Source: Christiangramia gaetbulicola (GTDB taxonomy: Bacteria; Bacteroidota; Bacteroidia; Flavobacteriales; Flavobacteriaceae). From it: DNA of 64,000 nucleotides. Shown in pieces: positions 37,649 to 45,368 of this stretch (position 1 is its first letter; every line of letters starts with the position of its first letter). The notes below the pieces were generated by a model that did no database searches, was not told the DNA's origin, and worked only from the letters and a program-made list of their open reading frames with translations. Both the position numbers and the translations under genes were made by a program. The stretch is from contig NZ_QBKQ01000001.1 in NCBI RefSeq assembly GCF_003054225.1, positions 496,001 through 560,000 of the forward strand, read 5' to 3'.

Positions 37649-38659
37649 TTATAATTTTACAGGCCTTAAATTTTCCCAATACCATTCCACCGCCTCGGTA
37701 ATTCCTTCTTCAATTTTAAATTTTGGGTCATATCCCAATAAATGTTTTGCTTTATCTATAGAGGCTAAAGAATGAGGAATATCCCCAACACGGTTTGGCC
37801 CATGCTTGATCTCAACCTTACTAATTTCTGGATCAAATTTAGATAAGTGGGTTTTAAGCAAGTGAGTTAATTCAAGTAAATTAGTTCTATCCCCTACAGC
37901 AGCATTGTATATTTGATTGAGGGCATTTTTATTTTCTGTGGTAATAGCTAACAAATTCATTTGAACCACATTGTCTATATAAGTAAAGTCCCTGGAATAA
38001 GTACCATCGCCATTAATTACAGGACTTTCATGGTTCATCAGTTGGATCACGAATTTTGGAATAACAGCTGCATAAGCACCATTAGGGTCCTGCTTTCTTC
38101 CAAACACATTAAAATACCTAAGTCCGATAGTATCTAAACCATAAGCCTTATGAAAAATATCTGCATAGAGTTCATTGACATATTTCGTTATGGCATAAGG
38201 AGATAAAGGCTTACCTATTTCATCTTCTACCTTAGGTAATTTCTCGGAATCTCCATAAGTAGAAGAACTGGCAGCATAGACGAAACGTTTAACACCCGCA
38301 TCTCTAGCTGCTACCAACATGTTTAAAAATCCAGATACATTAACCTCATTACTGGTTATTGGATCATTTAAAGACCTTGGCACAGAGCCTAAGGCAGCTT
38401 CATGCAATATATAATCCTTACCGGCACAGGCTTTATGACAGGTTTCCAGGTCTCGTATATCACCCTCTATTAAGGTGAAATTCGAATGATCTATTATCGC
38501 ATCAAGATTGTACTTATGTCCGGTAGCAAAATTATCTAGACAGGTAACTTCTGCCTCTAACATTATTAGTTCTTCACAAAGGTTAGAACCAATAAATCCA
38601 GCTCCGCCAGTAACTAATATCTTTTTACCTACTAATTTTTTAAATCTCTCTTTTTGCAT
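37649..38659 (-). CDS. UDP-HexNAc(A) 4-epimerase of the WbpP/TviC group
   Basis: A 336-residue short-chain dehydrogenase-like enzyme: TGGAGFIGSNLCEEL (15-29) for NAD, catalytic Ser in ASSSTYGD (about 132-138) and the YAITK pair (about 152-156). The N-terminus KLVGKKILVTGG and LDNFATGHKYNLD match WbpP/TviC, which interconvert UDP-GlcNAc and UDP-GalNAc and their uronic acids. It lies 1 bp from the dehydrogenase gene, as tviB and tviC do, so the pair probably makes UDP-GalNAcA. Confidence 0.9.
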   Translation of the reverse strand: MQKERFKKLVGKKILVTGGAGFIGSNLCEELIMLEAEVTCLDNFATGHKYNLDAIIDHSNFTLIEGDIRDLETCHKACAGKDYILHEAALGSVPRSLNDPITSNEVNVSGFLNMLVAARDAGVKRFVYAASSSTYGDSEKLPKVEDEIGKPLSPYAITKYVNELYADIFHKAYGLDTIGLRYFNVFGRKQDPNGAYAAVIPKFVIQLMNHESPVINGDGTYSRDFTYIDNVVQMNLLAITTENKNALNQIYNAAVGDRTNLLELTHLLKTHLSKFDPEISKVEIKHGPNRVGDIPHSLASIDKAKHLLGYDPKFKIEEGITEAVEWYWENLRPVKL

Positions 38660-39997
38660 TTAAAGTTTACCGTTTACGGTTTCCAATATTCCTTTTACAT
38701 CATACACCACAGCGTCTTCATTCTTAAGCGCATCCAAATCCATTGATAAAAACTCCTTATGCGCCACGGTTAAAACGACCGCATCGAACTTTTGCCCTTC
38801 GACAAGCTCAGGACTGCAAGTAAGTTTATATTCGTGCTGAACCTCTACTGGATTTGCCAAAGGATCATAAATAGTAATATTAGTGCCGTAGGATTTCAAT
38901 TCTTCGACCACATCTACCACTTTAGTATTACGTACATCAGGACAATTTTCTTTAAAGGTGATTCCCAGCACCAGGATGTTTGCTCCCTTAACCTTCAGAT
39001 CATTTTGAAGCATCAGTTTGATGACTTCTGAGGCTACATATTTACCCATGGAGTCGTTCATGCGCCTTCCAGCAAGGATGATCTCTGGGTGGTATCCAAT
39101 TTCCTGTGCCTTTTGAGCCAGGTAATAAGGATCTACTCCTATACAATGACCACCAACAAGTCCGGGTTTGAAAGGTAAAAAGTTCCATTTGGTGCCAGCC
39201 GCCTCTAAAACATGATTAGTATCGATATTCATTTTATTGAAGATCTTAGCCAATTCATTCACAAAAGCGATGTTGATATCACGTTGTGAATTTTCGATCA
39301 CTTTAGCAGCTTCTGCTACTTTAATAGTCGGAGCTAAATGGGTCCCGGCAATAATAACCTCCTTATAAAGTGCATCTACTTTTTTACCAACCTCGGGAGT
39401 TGACCCTGCAGTAACCTTTAATATCTTCTCTACCGTATGTTCTTTATCTCCGGGATTGATGCGCTCGGGCGAATAGCCTACGAAGAAATCTTCATTGAAT
39501 TTCAAACCACTTACTCTTTCCAGCACTGGCACACATTCGTCCTCGGTAACTCCTGGATAAACTGTAGATTCATAGATCACTGTATCTCCTTTTTGTAACA
39601 CTTTTGCTACAGACTCACTGCTTTTGTAAAGTGGAGTCAGGTCTGGACGGTTATTTTTATCAATTGGAGTTGGAACTGTAATGATGTAATAATTACAGTC
39701 TGCGATTTCCTCCAGGTGACTAGTAACATATAAACCAGTGTTAATTTCTTCTTCAATCTCGAAATCACCTGCTATCTCAAGCTTAAAGCTTTTTACAGGA
39801 TTTGATTGCTTTAATACAGCCTGAAGAATATTATCTTCAACCTCTAAAGTACTGTCATGTCCTTTTTTCAGCTCATTAATTCTTGACTGATTGATATCGA
39901 ATCCTACCGCAGGAAATTTTGTAGCAAATAGCCTGGCTAGTGGCAAACCCACATATCCCAATCCAATTATGGCAATTCTTGGTCTTTCGTTGATCAT
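38660..39997 (-). CDS. UDP-N-acetylhexosamine 6-dehydrogenase of the TviB/WbpA group
   Basis: A 445-residue nucleotide-sugar dehydrogenase. N-terminal GLGYVGLPLA (12-21) binds NAD; PTPID (about 110), STVYPGVTEDECVPVLE, and the catalytic Cys in GGHCIGVDPYYLAQ (about 281) are present; the C-terminal UDP-binding domain runs from about 320. It makes the uronic acid form, probably UDP-GlcNAcA or UDP-GalNAcA. Near residue 395 the sequence CSPELVEGQKFD is the direct translation of a REP-like repeat. It begins an operon with its own promoter 164-194 bases upstream. Confidence 0.92.
   Translation of the reverse strand: MINERPRIAIIGLGYVGLPLARLFATKFPAVGFDINQSRINELKKGHDSTLEVEDNILQAVLKQSNPVKSFKLEIAGDFEIEEEINTGLYVTSHLEEIADCNYYIITVPTPIDKNNRPDLTPLYKSSESVAKVLQKGDTVIYESTVYPGVTEDECVPVLERVSGLKFNEDFFVGYSPERINPGDKEHTVEKILKVTAGSTPEVGKKVDALYKEVIIAGTHLAPTIKVAEAAKVIENSQRDINIAFVNELAKIFNKMNIDTNHVLEAAGTKWNFLPFKPGLVGGHCIGVDPYYLAQKAQEIGYHPEIILAGRRMNDSMGKYVASEVIKLMLQNDLKVKGANILVLGITFKENCPDVRNTKVVDVVEELKSYGTNITIYDPLANPVEVQHEYKLTCSPELVEGQKFDAVVLTVAHKEFLSMDLDALKNEDAVVYDVKGILETVNGKL
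38795..38817. repeat. REP-like repeat inside the UDP-sugar dehydrogenase gene
   Basis: CCCTTCGACAAGCTCAGGAC lies inside the coding frame and is translated on the minus strand as SPELVEG. The CTTCGACAAGCTCAG core is a widespread dispersed intergenic repeat in Bacteroidetes, so this is an in-frame intragenic copy. Confidence 0.75.
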
Positions 39998-40382
39998 TTT
40001 CTTAAAAATATTGAAGTAAAAACAGGGCTTCGCCGCCGTGAGTCACATATGGTAACTCTCGTAAAAATTTTTGATAAAACCTGAGTGGATAATCCTAATC
40101 AAGGGCATGACCAGGAAAAATGATAAGTAGGGTTAAGTTCAGGTTGTTTCTTTGAGGCGGCAAATATAACCTCACCTCTTAGGAAGCACAAAATTATAAG
40201 TGTTAAATTTTTAACTTAATTTTATAAGTCTTTAACGAAAAGGAAGAAAACTAAAAAATAGTTGAAAGATACTCAGCGTTTTGAGTTAAAATATGGTTTT
40301 ATTAAGTTAAAAAAAACTTATTAAAATTACACAAAACACTGTGAATCAGACTGCAAAACAGCAATAAAGGCTTAAAAATCTA
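39998..40382. other. Leader region of the main polysaccharide operon
   Basis: This 385-bp gap has no supportable gene. It holds the promoter of the dehydrogenase-led operon and, from the predicted start of transcription near 40154, a leader of about 157 bases on the minus strand. This is where an UpxY/RfaH-like antiterminator would load. A small GC-rich segment (GGCGGCGAAGCCC, at about 40028-40040) precedes a T tract on the minus strand. The right part is AT-rich, with no structure I can name. Confidence 0.5.
40161..40191 (-). promoter_or_regulatory. Promoter of the main polysaccharide operon
   Basis: On the minus strand TTG (40191-40189), 20 bases, then TATATTTG (40168-40161): a full match to the Bacteroidetes -33/-7 pattern. 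The predicted transcript starts near 40154. Confidence 0.7.
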
Positions 40383-41057
40383 TCAGAAATAACAGCTTCC
40401 TCCGCGCCGGGTTGAAGATGAATTACTCCCGAAAATCTTATAATTCAGACTAAGCAACACCTGGTTTAATCGACCTTCATCAAAATAAGCCCGGTTGCCG
40501 TTATTATAATTAACAATTTGAAAGTCCTCAGACGGAAAGGTGAAGTCATATCTTAGATCCAGTTCCAGCCTATTAAAGCTTATTTTAAATCCAATTTGAG
40601 CGGCCAGATTACTATGATCATCTAACAATGGCTCCCGGGTGTTTTCCATTTCTTTATTAAGAATGAACTGGTAGGCTGGGCCGGCATATACATCCAAAGA
40701 CTCCAAAACATTATATCCAAATAACAAGGGCAAACTGAACTTTTCTAAACTATAGGTAGAAGGTGACTCCTGAAACTCAAATTTCCCACTGGTCTTATTT
40801 AAAAATACCTCCGGTCGCAATAGCCACTTACCGAAACTCATCTCGAGAAAAGCACCGGCCTGGTAACCAAAATCAGATTCTGCGCTATATTGCACAGCAT
40901 TTCGAAGTACTTCAGACCCATTATCATTCAGGCTATAATTCACCCCGGCCTTTACACCAATACTATATTTCTGGGATTTTACCGCGTGGCTTGAAAGAAC
41001 TGAAAGTAGAATTACAGCTATAATTATTCGGGGATTTAACTGGAAAAATGTATTCAT
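40383..41057 (-). CDS. Outer-membrane beta-barrel protein
   Basis: A 224-residue protein with a signal peptide (about 1-28, ending SSHAVKSQ) and repeated amphipathic strands in the OmpA/porin-family PorT-like pattern (YSIGVKAGVNYSL at the start of the barrel, then GYQAGAFLEMSFGKWLLRPEVFLN). The C-terminus is odd: after VLLSLNYKIFG it runs on with SNSSSTRRGGSCYF, so the end is not the usual terminal strand. Between the antiterminator gene and the dehydrogenase; a link to polysaccharide export is possible but not shown. Confidence 0.8.
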   Translation of the reverse strand: MNTFFQLNPRIIIAVILLSVLSSHAVKSQKYSIGVKAGVNYSLNDNGSEVLRNAVQYSAESDFGYQAGAFLEMSFGKWLLRPEVFLNKTSGKFEFQESPSTYSLEKFSLPLLFGYNVLESLDVYAGPAYQFILNKEMENTREPLLDDHSNLAAQIGFKISFNRLELDLRYDFTFPSEDFQIVNYNNGNRAYFDEGRLNQVLLSLNYKIFGSNSSSTRRGGSCYF

Positions 41058-41141
41058 TTATTTATAAGTAGGCTTTGATTATATAGGACAATAAGGGATG
41101 GAATTCTATTGATTATGATGGCAAATTAAGGGTTAAAGCAT

Positions 41142-41615
41142 TTATAATACATCCTGAACATTAGCGGTGAGCGTCCACCCTATATCAGGCAGGATTAGTT
41201 TAAGCTTCTTACTCCCGACCTCTTTAATGATGGCCTCCTTTTTTGCCAGTTTACCCGATTTTATCTCGACTTTATCCCCAGGTTTCAGGTTGTTGACTTC
41301 AAAACCATCCAGGCGGTCATTATTCAACCAGGATCTTATAGCTTCGATCTCTTCGGGTTTAGCAATAGCGGGTTTATTCAGCCAGTTTAAAAAACCAAGA
41401 ACTCCTGGAGCATCGAACACACGGTTTCGATTACTATTTTCCAGATTAGCAAATAGATAGGTTCTAAATAAGGGTAAAGTAACTTTCTTTTTTCGATCTG
41501 TCCATTGCCTCACTTCTGTAATCACCGGACAATAAACATCCAGTCCTAGATCTTCAAGGATCTTAGCCGATTTGATTTCATGTTGCGGTTTTGTACGTAT
41601 TACATACCAGGGCAT
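41142..41615 (-). CDS. UpxY/NusG-like transcription antiterminator
   Basis: A 157-residue NusG-family protein: an NGN domain (about 1-95, starting MPWYVIRTKPQHEIKSAKILE) and a KOW domain (about 103-157, LKPGDKVEIKSGKLAKKEAIIKEV). Such proteins lead Bacteroides capsule loci (UpxY) and let RNA polymerase read through long operons. The frame is open upstream to 41819, but that extra part is translated from a 7-bp tandem repeat (LTTHNSQ repeats) and lies upstream of the promoter, so the ATG at 41615 is chosen. It heads the polysaccharide locus. Confidence 0.9.
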   Translation of the reverse strand: MPWYVIRTKPQHEIKSAKILEDLGLDVYCPVITEVRQWTDRKKKVTLPLFRTYLFANLENSNRNRVFDAPGVLGFLNWLNKPAIAKPEEIEAIRSWLNNDRLDGFEVNNLKPGDKVEIKSGKLAKKEAIIKEVGSKKLKLILPDIGWTLTANVQDVL

Positions 41616-41689
41616 ACTGCGATTTTTATCTTCAGAATGTAAATTTCTCGCAGTAGGGTATCTATGAAAGTGGAGAAATTTTGAATAGG

Positions 41690-41719
41690 CAAAAATACAA
41701 TTTTTTAACGAGCTGTCAA
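41690..41719 (-). promoter_or_regulatory. Promoter of the antiterminator gene
   Basis: On the minus strand TTG (41719-41717), 19 bases, then TATTTTTG (41697-41690), a full Bacteroidetes promoter match. Predicted start near 41683, giving a leader of about 68 bases before the ATG at 41615. Confidence 0.75.
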
Positions 41720-41730
41720 GGGAGAAGTTA

Positions 41731-41780
41731 GTTGTGAGTTGTGAGTTGTGAGTTGTGAGTTGTGAGTTGTGAGTTGTGAG
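41731..41780. repeat. 7-bp tandem repeat upstream of the antiterminator promoter
   Basis: Seven perfect copies of GTTGTGA plus one base, 12 bases upstream of the -33 element of the antiterminator promoter. A repeat of this kind can change copy number by slippage. It also encodes the spurious LTTHNSQ repeats of the upstream open frame. Confidence 0.9.
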
Positions 41781-41804
41781 TAAATTAAAATTTAGAATTG
41801 AATA

Positions 41805-42148
41805 TTGTTCATTGTTCATTGTTTATTGAAAAGACAGCCTTCGACTGCGCTCAGTCTGACAGGCCATATCGCACAAAGAACCATAAAATACTAAATACAT
41901 TTTACAGTCTAAAGATTACAAACTACGAACACCGAACTACGAACTACCATAGATTTCTCCCTTCGCTCGAAATCACACTGGAAGTGAGAATACTGAAAAT
42001 TCTTTATAATAACTGTTTATTGTTTATTGTCTTTGCGAGGCTTCGCCGAAGCAATCTCAACTATAGTATCCAGATCAAAGAACTACAGACTAAAGGCTAC
42101 ATTCTAAAAACTATGAGCTACAAACACCGAACTAAAAACCATAAACTA
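41805..42148. repeat. Mosaic of short dispersed repeats upstream of the island
   Basis: No gene can be supported here. The stretch holds at least three REP-like pieces: CCTTCGACTGCGCTCAGTCT (41838-41857), CTCCCTTCGCTCGAAATCAC (near 41956-41975) and GCGAGGCTTCGCCGAAGC (near 42036-42053). Between these are degenerate runs of the type GAACTACGAACTACC and ATTGTTCATTGTTTATTG. The open frame from 41798 to 42217 runs through these repeats and is not protein-like. Confidence 0.65.
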
Positions 42149-42178
42149 AAAAAGCCTGAACTTTCGTTCAGGCTTTTT
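42149..42178. terminator. Terminator left of the island (original tRNA-Gln terminator)
   Basis: A perfect 13-bp stem (AAAAAGCCTGAAC / GTTCAGGCTTTTT, loop TTTC), which can work in both directions. On the minus strand it follows the 3' tRNA-Gln remnant by a few bases, so before integration it was probably the terminator of tRNA-Gln. Confidence 0.85.
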
Positions 42179-42183
42179 GCACT

Positions 42184-42202
42184 TTGTTGGCCTACTAGGG
42201 CT
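42184..42202. other. Left attachment site with tRNA-Gln 3' remnant
   Basis: Left copy of the 19-bp direct repeat. Bases 42187-42202 equal the last 16 bases of the tRNA-Gln gene (minus strand), but the sequence then diverges, so no full tRNA is present here. Confidence 0.92.
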
Positions 42203-42266
42203 ACTATACTTTTTTAATAGTTTTTAACCAGTATTAACGCTGTGTATTAGCGTGTGACTACCATTG

Positions 42267-42339
42267 GTTTAATCCTGTTTAATCGATGTTAATCAATTTT
42301 ATAAAATTTTTTTCCCCCTATAGAGCCCCCTGTTTAATC
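42267..42339. repeat. Candidate integrase arm-type repeats
   Basis: GTTTAATC occurs at 42267-42274, 42277-42284 and 42332-42339, with GTTAATC at 42288-42294. The first three are spaced by 10-11 bp, one helical turn, between the left att site and the integrase gene, as expected for arm sites or for excisionase binding. Confidence 0.55.
42314..42338. repeat. C-rich motif repeated near both island ends (left copy)
   Basis: CCCCCTAT, five bases, then CCCCCTGTT. A close match in the same orientation lies at 62189-62213, 37 bases inside the right end. Confidence 0.6.
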
Positions 42340-42397
42340 AATTTTAATTAGTTTTAATAAGAATTCCACTACATTCTATTAATTTCAGTTCAAATAT

Positions 42398-43633
42398 ATG
42401 CAGGTATCCTTCACCCTTCGAAAAGATAAAATCACTAAAAGTGGGCTGATGCCTGTAAGAATGTTGATTACTTCTAATGGCGAGAGAATTCGAAAAAGTG
42501 TGCGCAACGTAAAAACCCTAGAGAAGTATTGGAAGAATCAAAGAATTAAACCTAACCTGAAATCTGAGGATTATAATTTTCATGTAGAATATAATAAACA
42601 GCTAGATGATCTGGAAAATAAGGTTAAACTAATATTTCGATATGCTCTTTTGAATGATATCGAAGCTGACAAAAATTATATTCTGCAACAGTTAGAGAAC
42701 AAAAACTTTGGCAAAAACTCCATCGCTCCCAAATTCATTAAGTCGTTTGATGAATTTATAGAAACTAATCGCAGCTCTAAAGCAGAGGGTACAATAAAAA
42801 AATATGTATCAACCATAAATTTTATAAAAGACTTCCAAAAGTATTCAAATTACGATCTAAGCTTCAATAATATCGATTTGAATTTCTATGAAAAATTCCG
42901 TGATTATGCTTTCAATGAAAGGAATACTCTAAATAATTATTTTGGAAGACTCATAGCTGGAATCAAAACCTTTATGAACTGGGCTTATGAAAGGAATTAT
43001 CATGAGAACCTTGAGTTTAAAAAGTTCAAAACGATTCATAATACTATCGAAGTTATTTACTTAACGATGGATGAACTGATGGCGCTTTATAACTATAAGT
43101 TCGATTCTAAAAGATTAGAGCACGTTAGAGATTTCTATTGTATGGGTGCGTTCACCGGGCTACGTTTCAGTGATTTGAGCCAACTAAAGCCATCTAATAT
43201 TTACCCTGATGAAATTCGGCTGAGTATTCAGAAAACTAAAAGCATAGGGCATGTAACACCTCTCAATAATTTTTCTAAAGCGATACTTAAAAAGTATGCC
43301 GGCACCATCTACGAACCTATTCCTTCAATTTCTGGACAAAAATTTAATAAATACATAAAGGAATGTTGCAAAAAAGTGGGAATAGATACACCAGTTAATA
43401 CTACAAGATATATTGGTCAAAGACGAGTAGATAAAGTACAGCCAAAGCATGAGCTCATCACTAGTCACACCGCCAAAAAGACCTTTATTACAAATTCTCT
43501 ATTCCTCGGAATGAAGGAAATGGTTGTTCGAAATATAACTGGAAATATTGATGAAAAATCATTTAAGCGTTATGTAGAAATTGCTGAAGATTTTAAAAAG
43601 CAGGAAATGGATAATACCTGGAATAAGCTTTAA
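42398..43633 (+). CDS. Tyrosine recombinase, integrase of the island
   Basis: A 411-residue site-specific recombinase. N-terminal Arm-DNA-binding domain (1-90), SAM-like core-binding domain (about 110-205) and catalytic domain (225-400). Active-site residues: Arg256 in TGLRFSDL, a Lys at 279/281, His357 and Tyr392 in KRYVEI. Two usual residues are changed: the HxxR arginine is Lys360 (HTAKK) and the third-box His is Asn383 (TGNID). The nearby att site and tRNA target fit. It is followed after 3 bp by a gene of unknown function. Confidence 0.93.
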   Translation: MQVSFTLRKDKITKSGLMPVRMLITSNGERIRKSVRNVKTLEKYWKNQRIKPNLKSEDYNFHVEYNKQLDDLENKVKLIFRYALLNDIEADKNYILQQLENKNFGKNSIAPKFIKSFDEFIETNRSSKAEGTIKKYVSTINFIKDFQKYSNYDLSFNNIDLNFYEKFRDYAFNERNTLNNYFGRLIAGIKTFMNWAYERNYHENLEFKKFKTIHNTIEVIYLTMDELMALYNYKFDSKRLEHVRDFYCMGAFTGLRFSDLSQLKPSNIYPDEIRLSIQKTKSIGHVTPLNNFSKAILKKYAGTIYEPIPSISGQKFNKYIKECCKKVGIDTPVNTTRYIGQRRVDKVQPKHELITSHTAKKTFITNSLFLGMKEMVVRNITGNIDEKSFKRYVEIAEDFKKQEMDNTWNKL

Positions 43634-43636
43634 AAA

Positions 43637-44830
43637 ATGCGATTTAATAATAAAACTAAGGTGAGACACCTAAAAAAACTTAAATATAGATATCCCGTAT
43701 TATTCCATAAAATCATGTACTTGGATGATATAAATCATCTAAATCCAATAGATAGATCATTCTACTTTATTCAATTAAGGGAGAAATTTTATAGAATAAA
43801 TAAAAATAATATAGGTGAGGATGAATGGATTGATGAAGAAGGTATTATTGAAATTGAAATAAAAGATTTTAGACCTGTAGGAATTAAGAAAGAATATACT
43901 TGGGAGAAATTCATCAGCGATATAGATGAATATTTGGTAAACAAAATTAAAGCTTCATTAAATACTCTAAAAATAAGCTATGGACTCTCCGATCTTGACT
44001 GGGTATTGACCAATCCAAAACCTATTTTACTGAACGATCCTAATTTGCTAGCCATTTCACCATTTCTTTTTACTCTGAAAGATTGGATGAAAATAATAAA
44101 AAACGATCTTTCAAAAATTTATGGAAAGTCTGAACAAAAGATTATTAATAATAGAGATTTAAGTAAACAGGCTAAATTAGCGTTTAAAAGAAAATTAAGC
44201 TCACTACCGAATGAAATTGAAATTCGAACTGGAACGAATTCAATTAAAGATTACAAACAGAATTTTACCTGGGTATACCTTAAAATGTACAAAACAGACC
44301 TTTCATGGTTAATTTTAAATTTCGATTTTCAGCAGAATTTAGGTAAAGAAAACATCTATTTGTATTTAGAAGGATTCGTTACACGAAACAAAAAACAAAG
44401 ACTAAGAAATTTACTTGCTTTTAATTATGATAAAAAGAAAATCTATACAATATTTTTCATATGGCTCGATATAAAAAAACAAAATAAAGAGAAAAGAGAA
44501 TTAATAAAGGAGTTCATAGACACCTTTCATTCCTCAAGCAACAATTTTGAGGAAATGAACATCCCTAATTTAAGCGTTTTTAAAGAATCAAGATATGAAC
44601 TATTATCTTTAATAAAATTTCTATCCAATTGGCCTAAAAATATAAATAGGGACAAAACACCTACTGAAGAAATAGTTAAGTTTAAAAAGGTTCCAGATCT
44701 TTTAACCCTGTTTAAAAAGCTTCAATTATTTCAAGAAATTAATGATCCAAATACCTTCCGAAATTATTATTACAGCAAGACAGAATTTCCCAACGAAGCT
44801 GTAAAAAGAATAAAACATCATTTACACTGA
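43637..44830 (+). CDS. Hypothetical protein encoded next to the integrase
   Basis: A 397-residue, Lys/Ile/Asn-rich soluble protein; no signal peptide, membrane segment or motif that I recognise. The C-terminal ~60 residues (PDLLTLFKKLQLFQEINDPNTFRNYYYSK) look helical and could be a DNA- or protein-binding end. Only 3 bp separate it from the integrase, so the two are probably co-transcribed, and a role in recombination or its control is possible. Very AT-rich. Confidence 0.75.
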   Translation: MRFNNKTKVRHLKKLKYRYPVLFHKIMYLDDINHLNPIDRSFYFIQLREKFYRINKNNIGEDEWIDEEGIIEIEIKDFRPVGIKKEYTWEKFISDIDEYLVNKIKASLNTLKISYGLSDLDWVLTNPKPILLNDPNLLAISPFLFTLKDWMKIIKNDLSKIYGKSEQKIINNRDLSKQAKLAFKRKLSSLPNEIEIRTGTNSIKDYKQNFTWVYLKMYKTDLSWLILNFDFQQNLGKENIYLYLEGFVTRNKKQRLRNLLAFNYDKKKIYTIFFIWLDIKKQNKEKRELIKEFIDTFHSSSNNFEEMNIPNLSVFKESRYELLSLIKFLSNWPKNINRDKTPTEEIVKFKKVPDLLTLFKKLQLFQEINDPNTFRNYYYSKTEFPNEAVKRIKHHLH

Positions 44831-44970
44831 GGAAATTATTATCCTGCTTAAAAGCAACGATAGCTAACATTTCGTAACTACAAAAAAATGTGATCTGCCA
44901 ATTTTTTAGAACATTAATAGAATTTAGCAAAACAGAACAGAAATGAATTGTTTAACTAAATTTATTATTT

Positions 44971-45264
44971 ATGTACAAACCTATTCTTTATGGTTTCACA
45001 AAAAAAGACCTTGAATACACAGTAGAACTGGTTGTAAACAGGATTCGGAAAACCGAGTTAGTAAATCAGACCGTTATAGATCCAAAAGAAGATCGACTTT
45101 CCCAAAAAGAGGCAGCTAAATTATTTGGTAAAACTGAGCAATGCTTAATTGGGTGGAGGAAAAAGAATCTTATCCCATTCTATAAAATAGCAGGTTCCGT
45201 ATTCTATTCTAAACGAGAACTTCTCGAAACCGCTCGAAATAATCCCGACTTGGTTAAATCTTAA
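44971..45264 (+). CDS. Helix-turn-helix protein, excisionase-like
   Basis: A 97-residue protein. Residues about 46-92 form a MerR/excisionase-type winged helix (LSQKEAAKLFGKTEQCLIGWRKKNLIPFYKIAGSVFYSKREL), the form used by Bacteroidetes element Xis and control proteins. It could direct excision or switch replication and mobilization genes. It is followed by a hairpin. Confidence 0.85.
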   Translation: MYKPILYGFTKKDLEYTVELVVNRIRKTELVNQTVIDPKEDRLSQKEAAKLFGKTEQCLIGWRKKNLIPFYKIAGSVFYSKRELLETARNNPDLVKS

Positions 45265-45272
45265 CTAAAAAA

Positions 45273-45306
45273 ACGTGGAGCTGTCACTCCACGTCTAATT
45301 CTTTTT
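45273..45306 (+). terminator. Terminator after the HTH gene
   Basis: A perfect 8-bp stem (ACGTGGAG / CTCCACGT, loop CTGTCA) followed after 8 bases by a run of five T. Confidence 0.65.
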
Positions 45307-45368
45307 ACAACCGTTTAACTAGTTGAAAGCTATGCAAATATACGGCTTTTCAACAAAAAATTCATTTT

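Noticed and set aside
41731-41780. Tandem repeat considered as a CRISPR array
   Set aside because: The unit is only 7 bp with no spacers, and no cas genes are present.
41616-41819. 68-residue N-terminal extension of the antiterminator
   Set aside because: It is translated from a 7-bp tandem repeat and lies upstream of the predicted promoter and transcript start.
41798-42217. 139-codon plus-strand frame left of the island
   Set aside because: It runs through REP-like and other short repeats and crosses the terminator and att site.
42184-42260. Second tRNA-Gln gene at the left att site
   Set aside because: Only 16 bases of the 3' end match; the sequence then diverges and no cloverleaf can be formed.
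45334-45341. Minus-strand TATATTTG between the HTH and VapE-like genes
   Set aside because: There is no minus-strand gene for it to serve and no TTG at the right distance.
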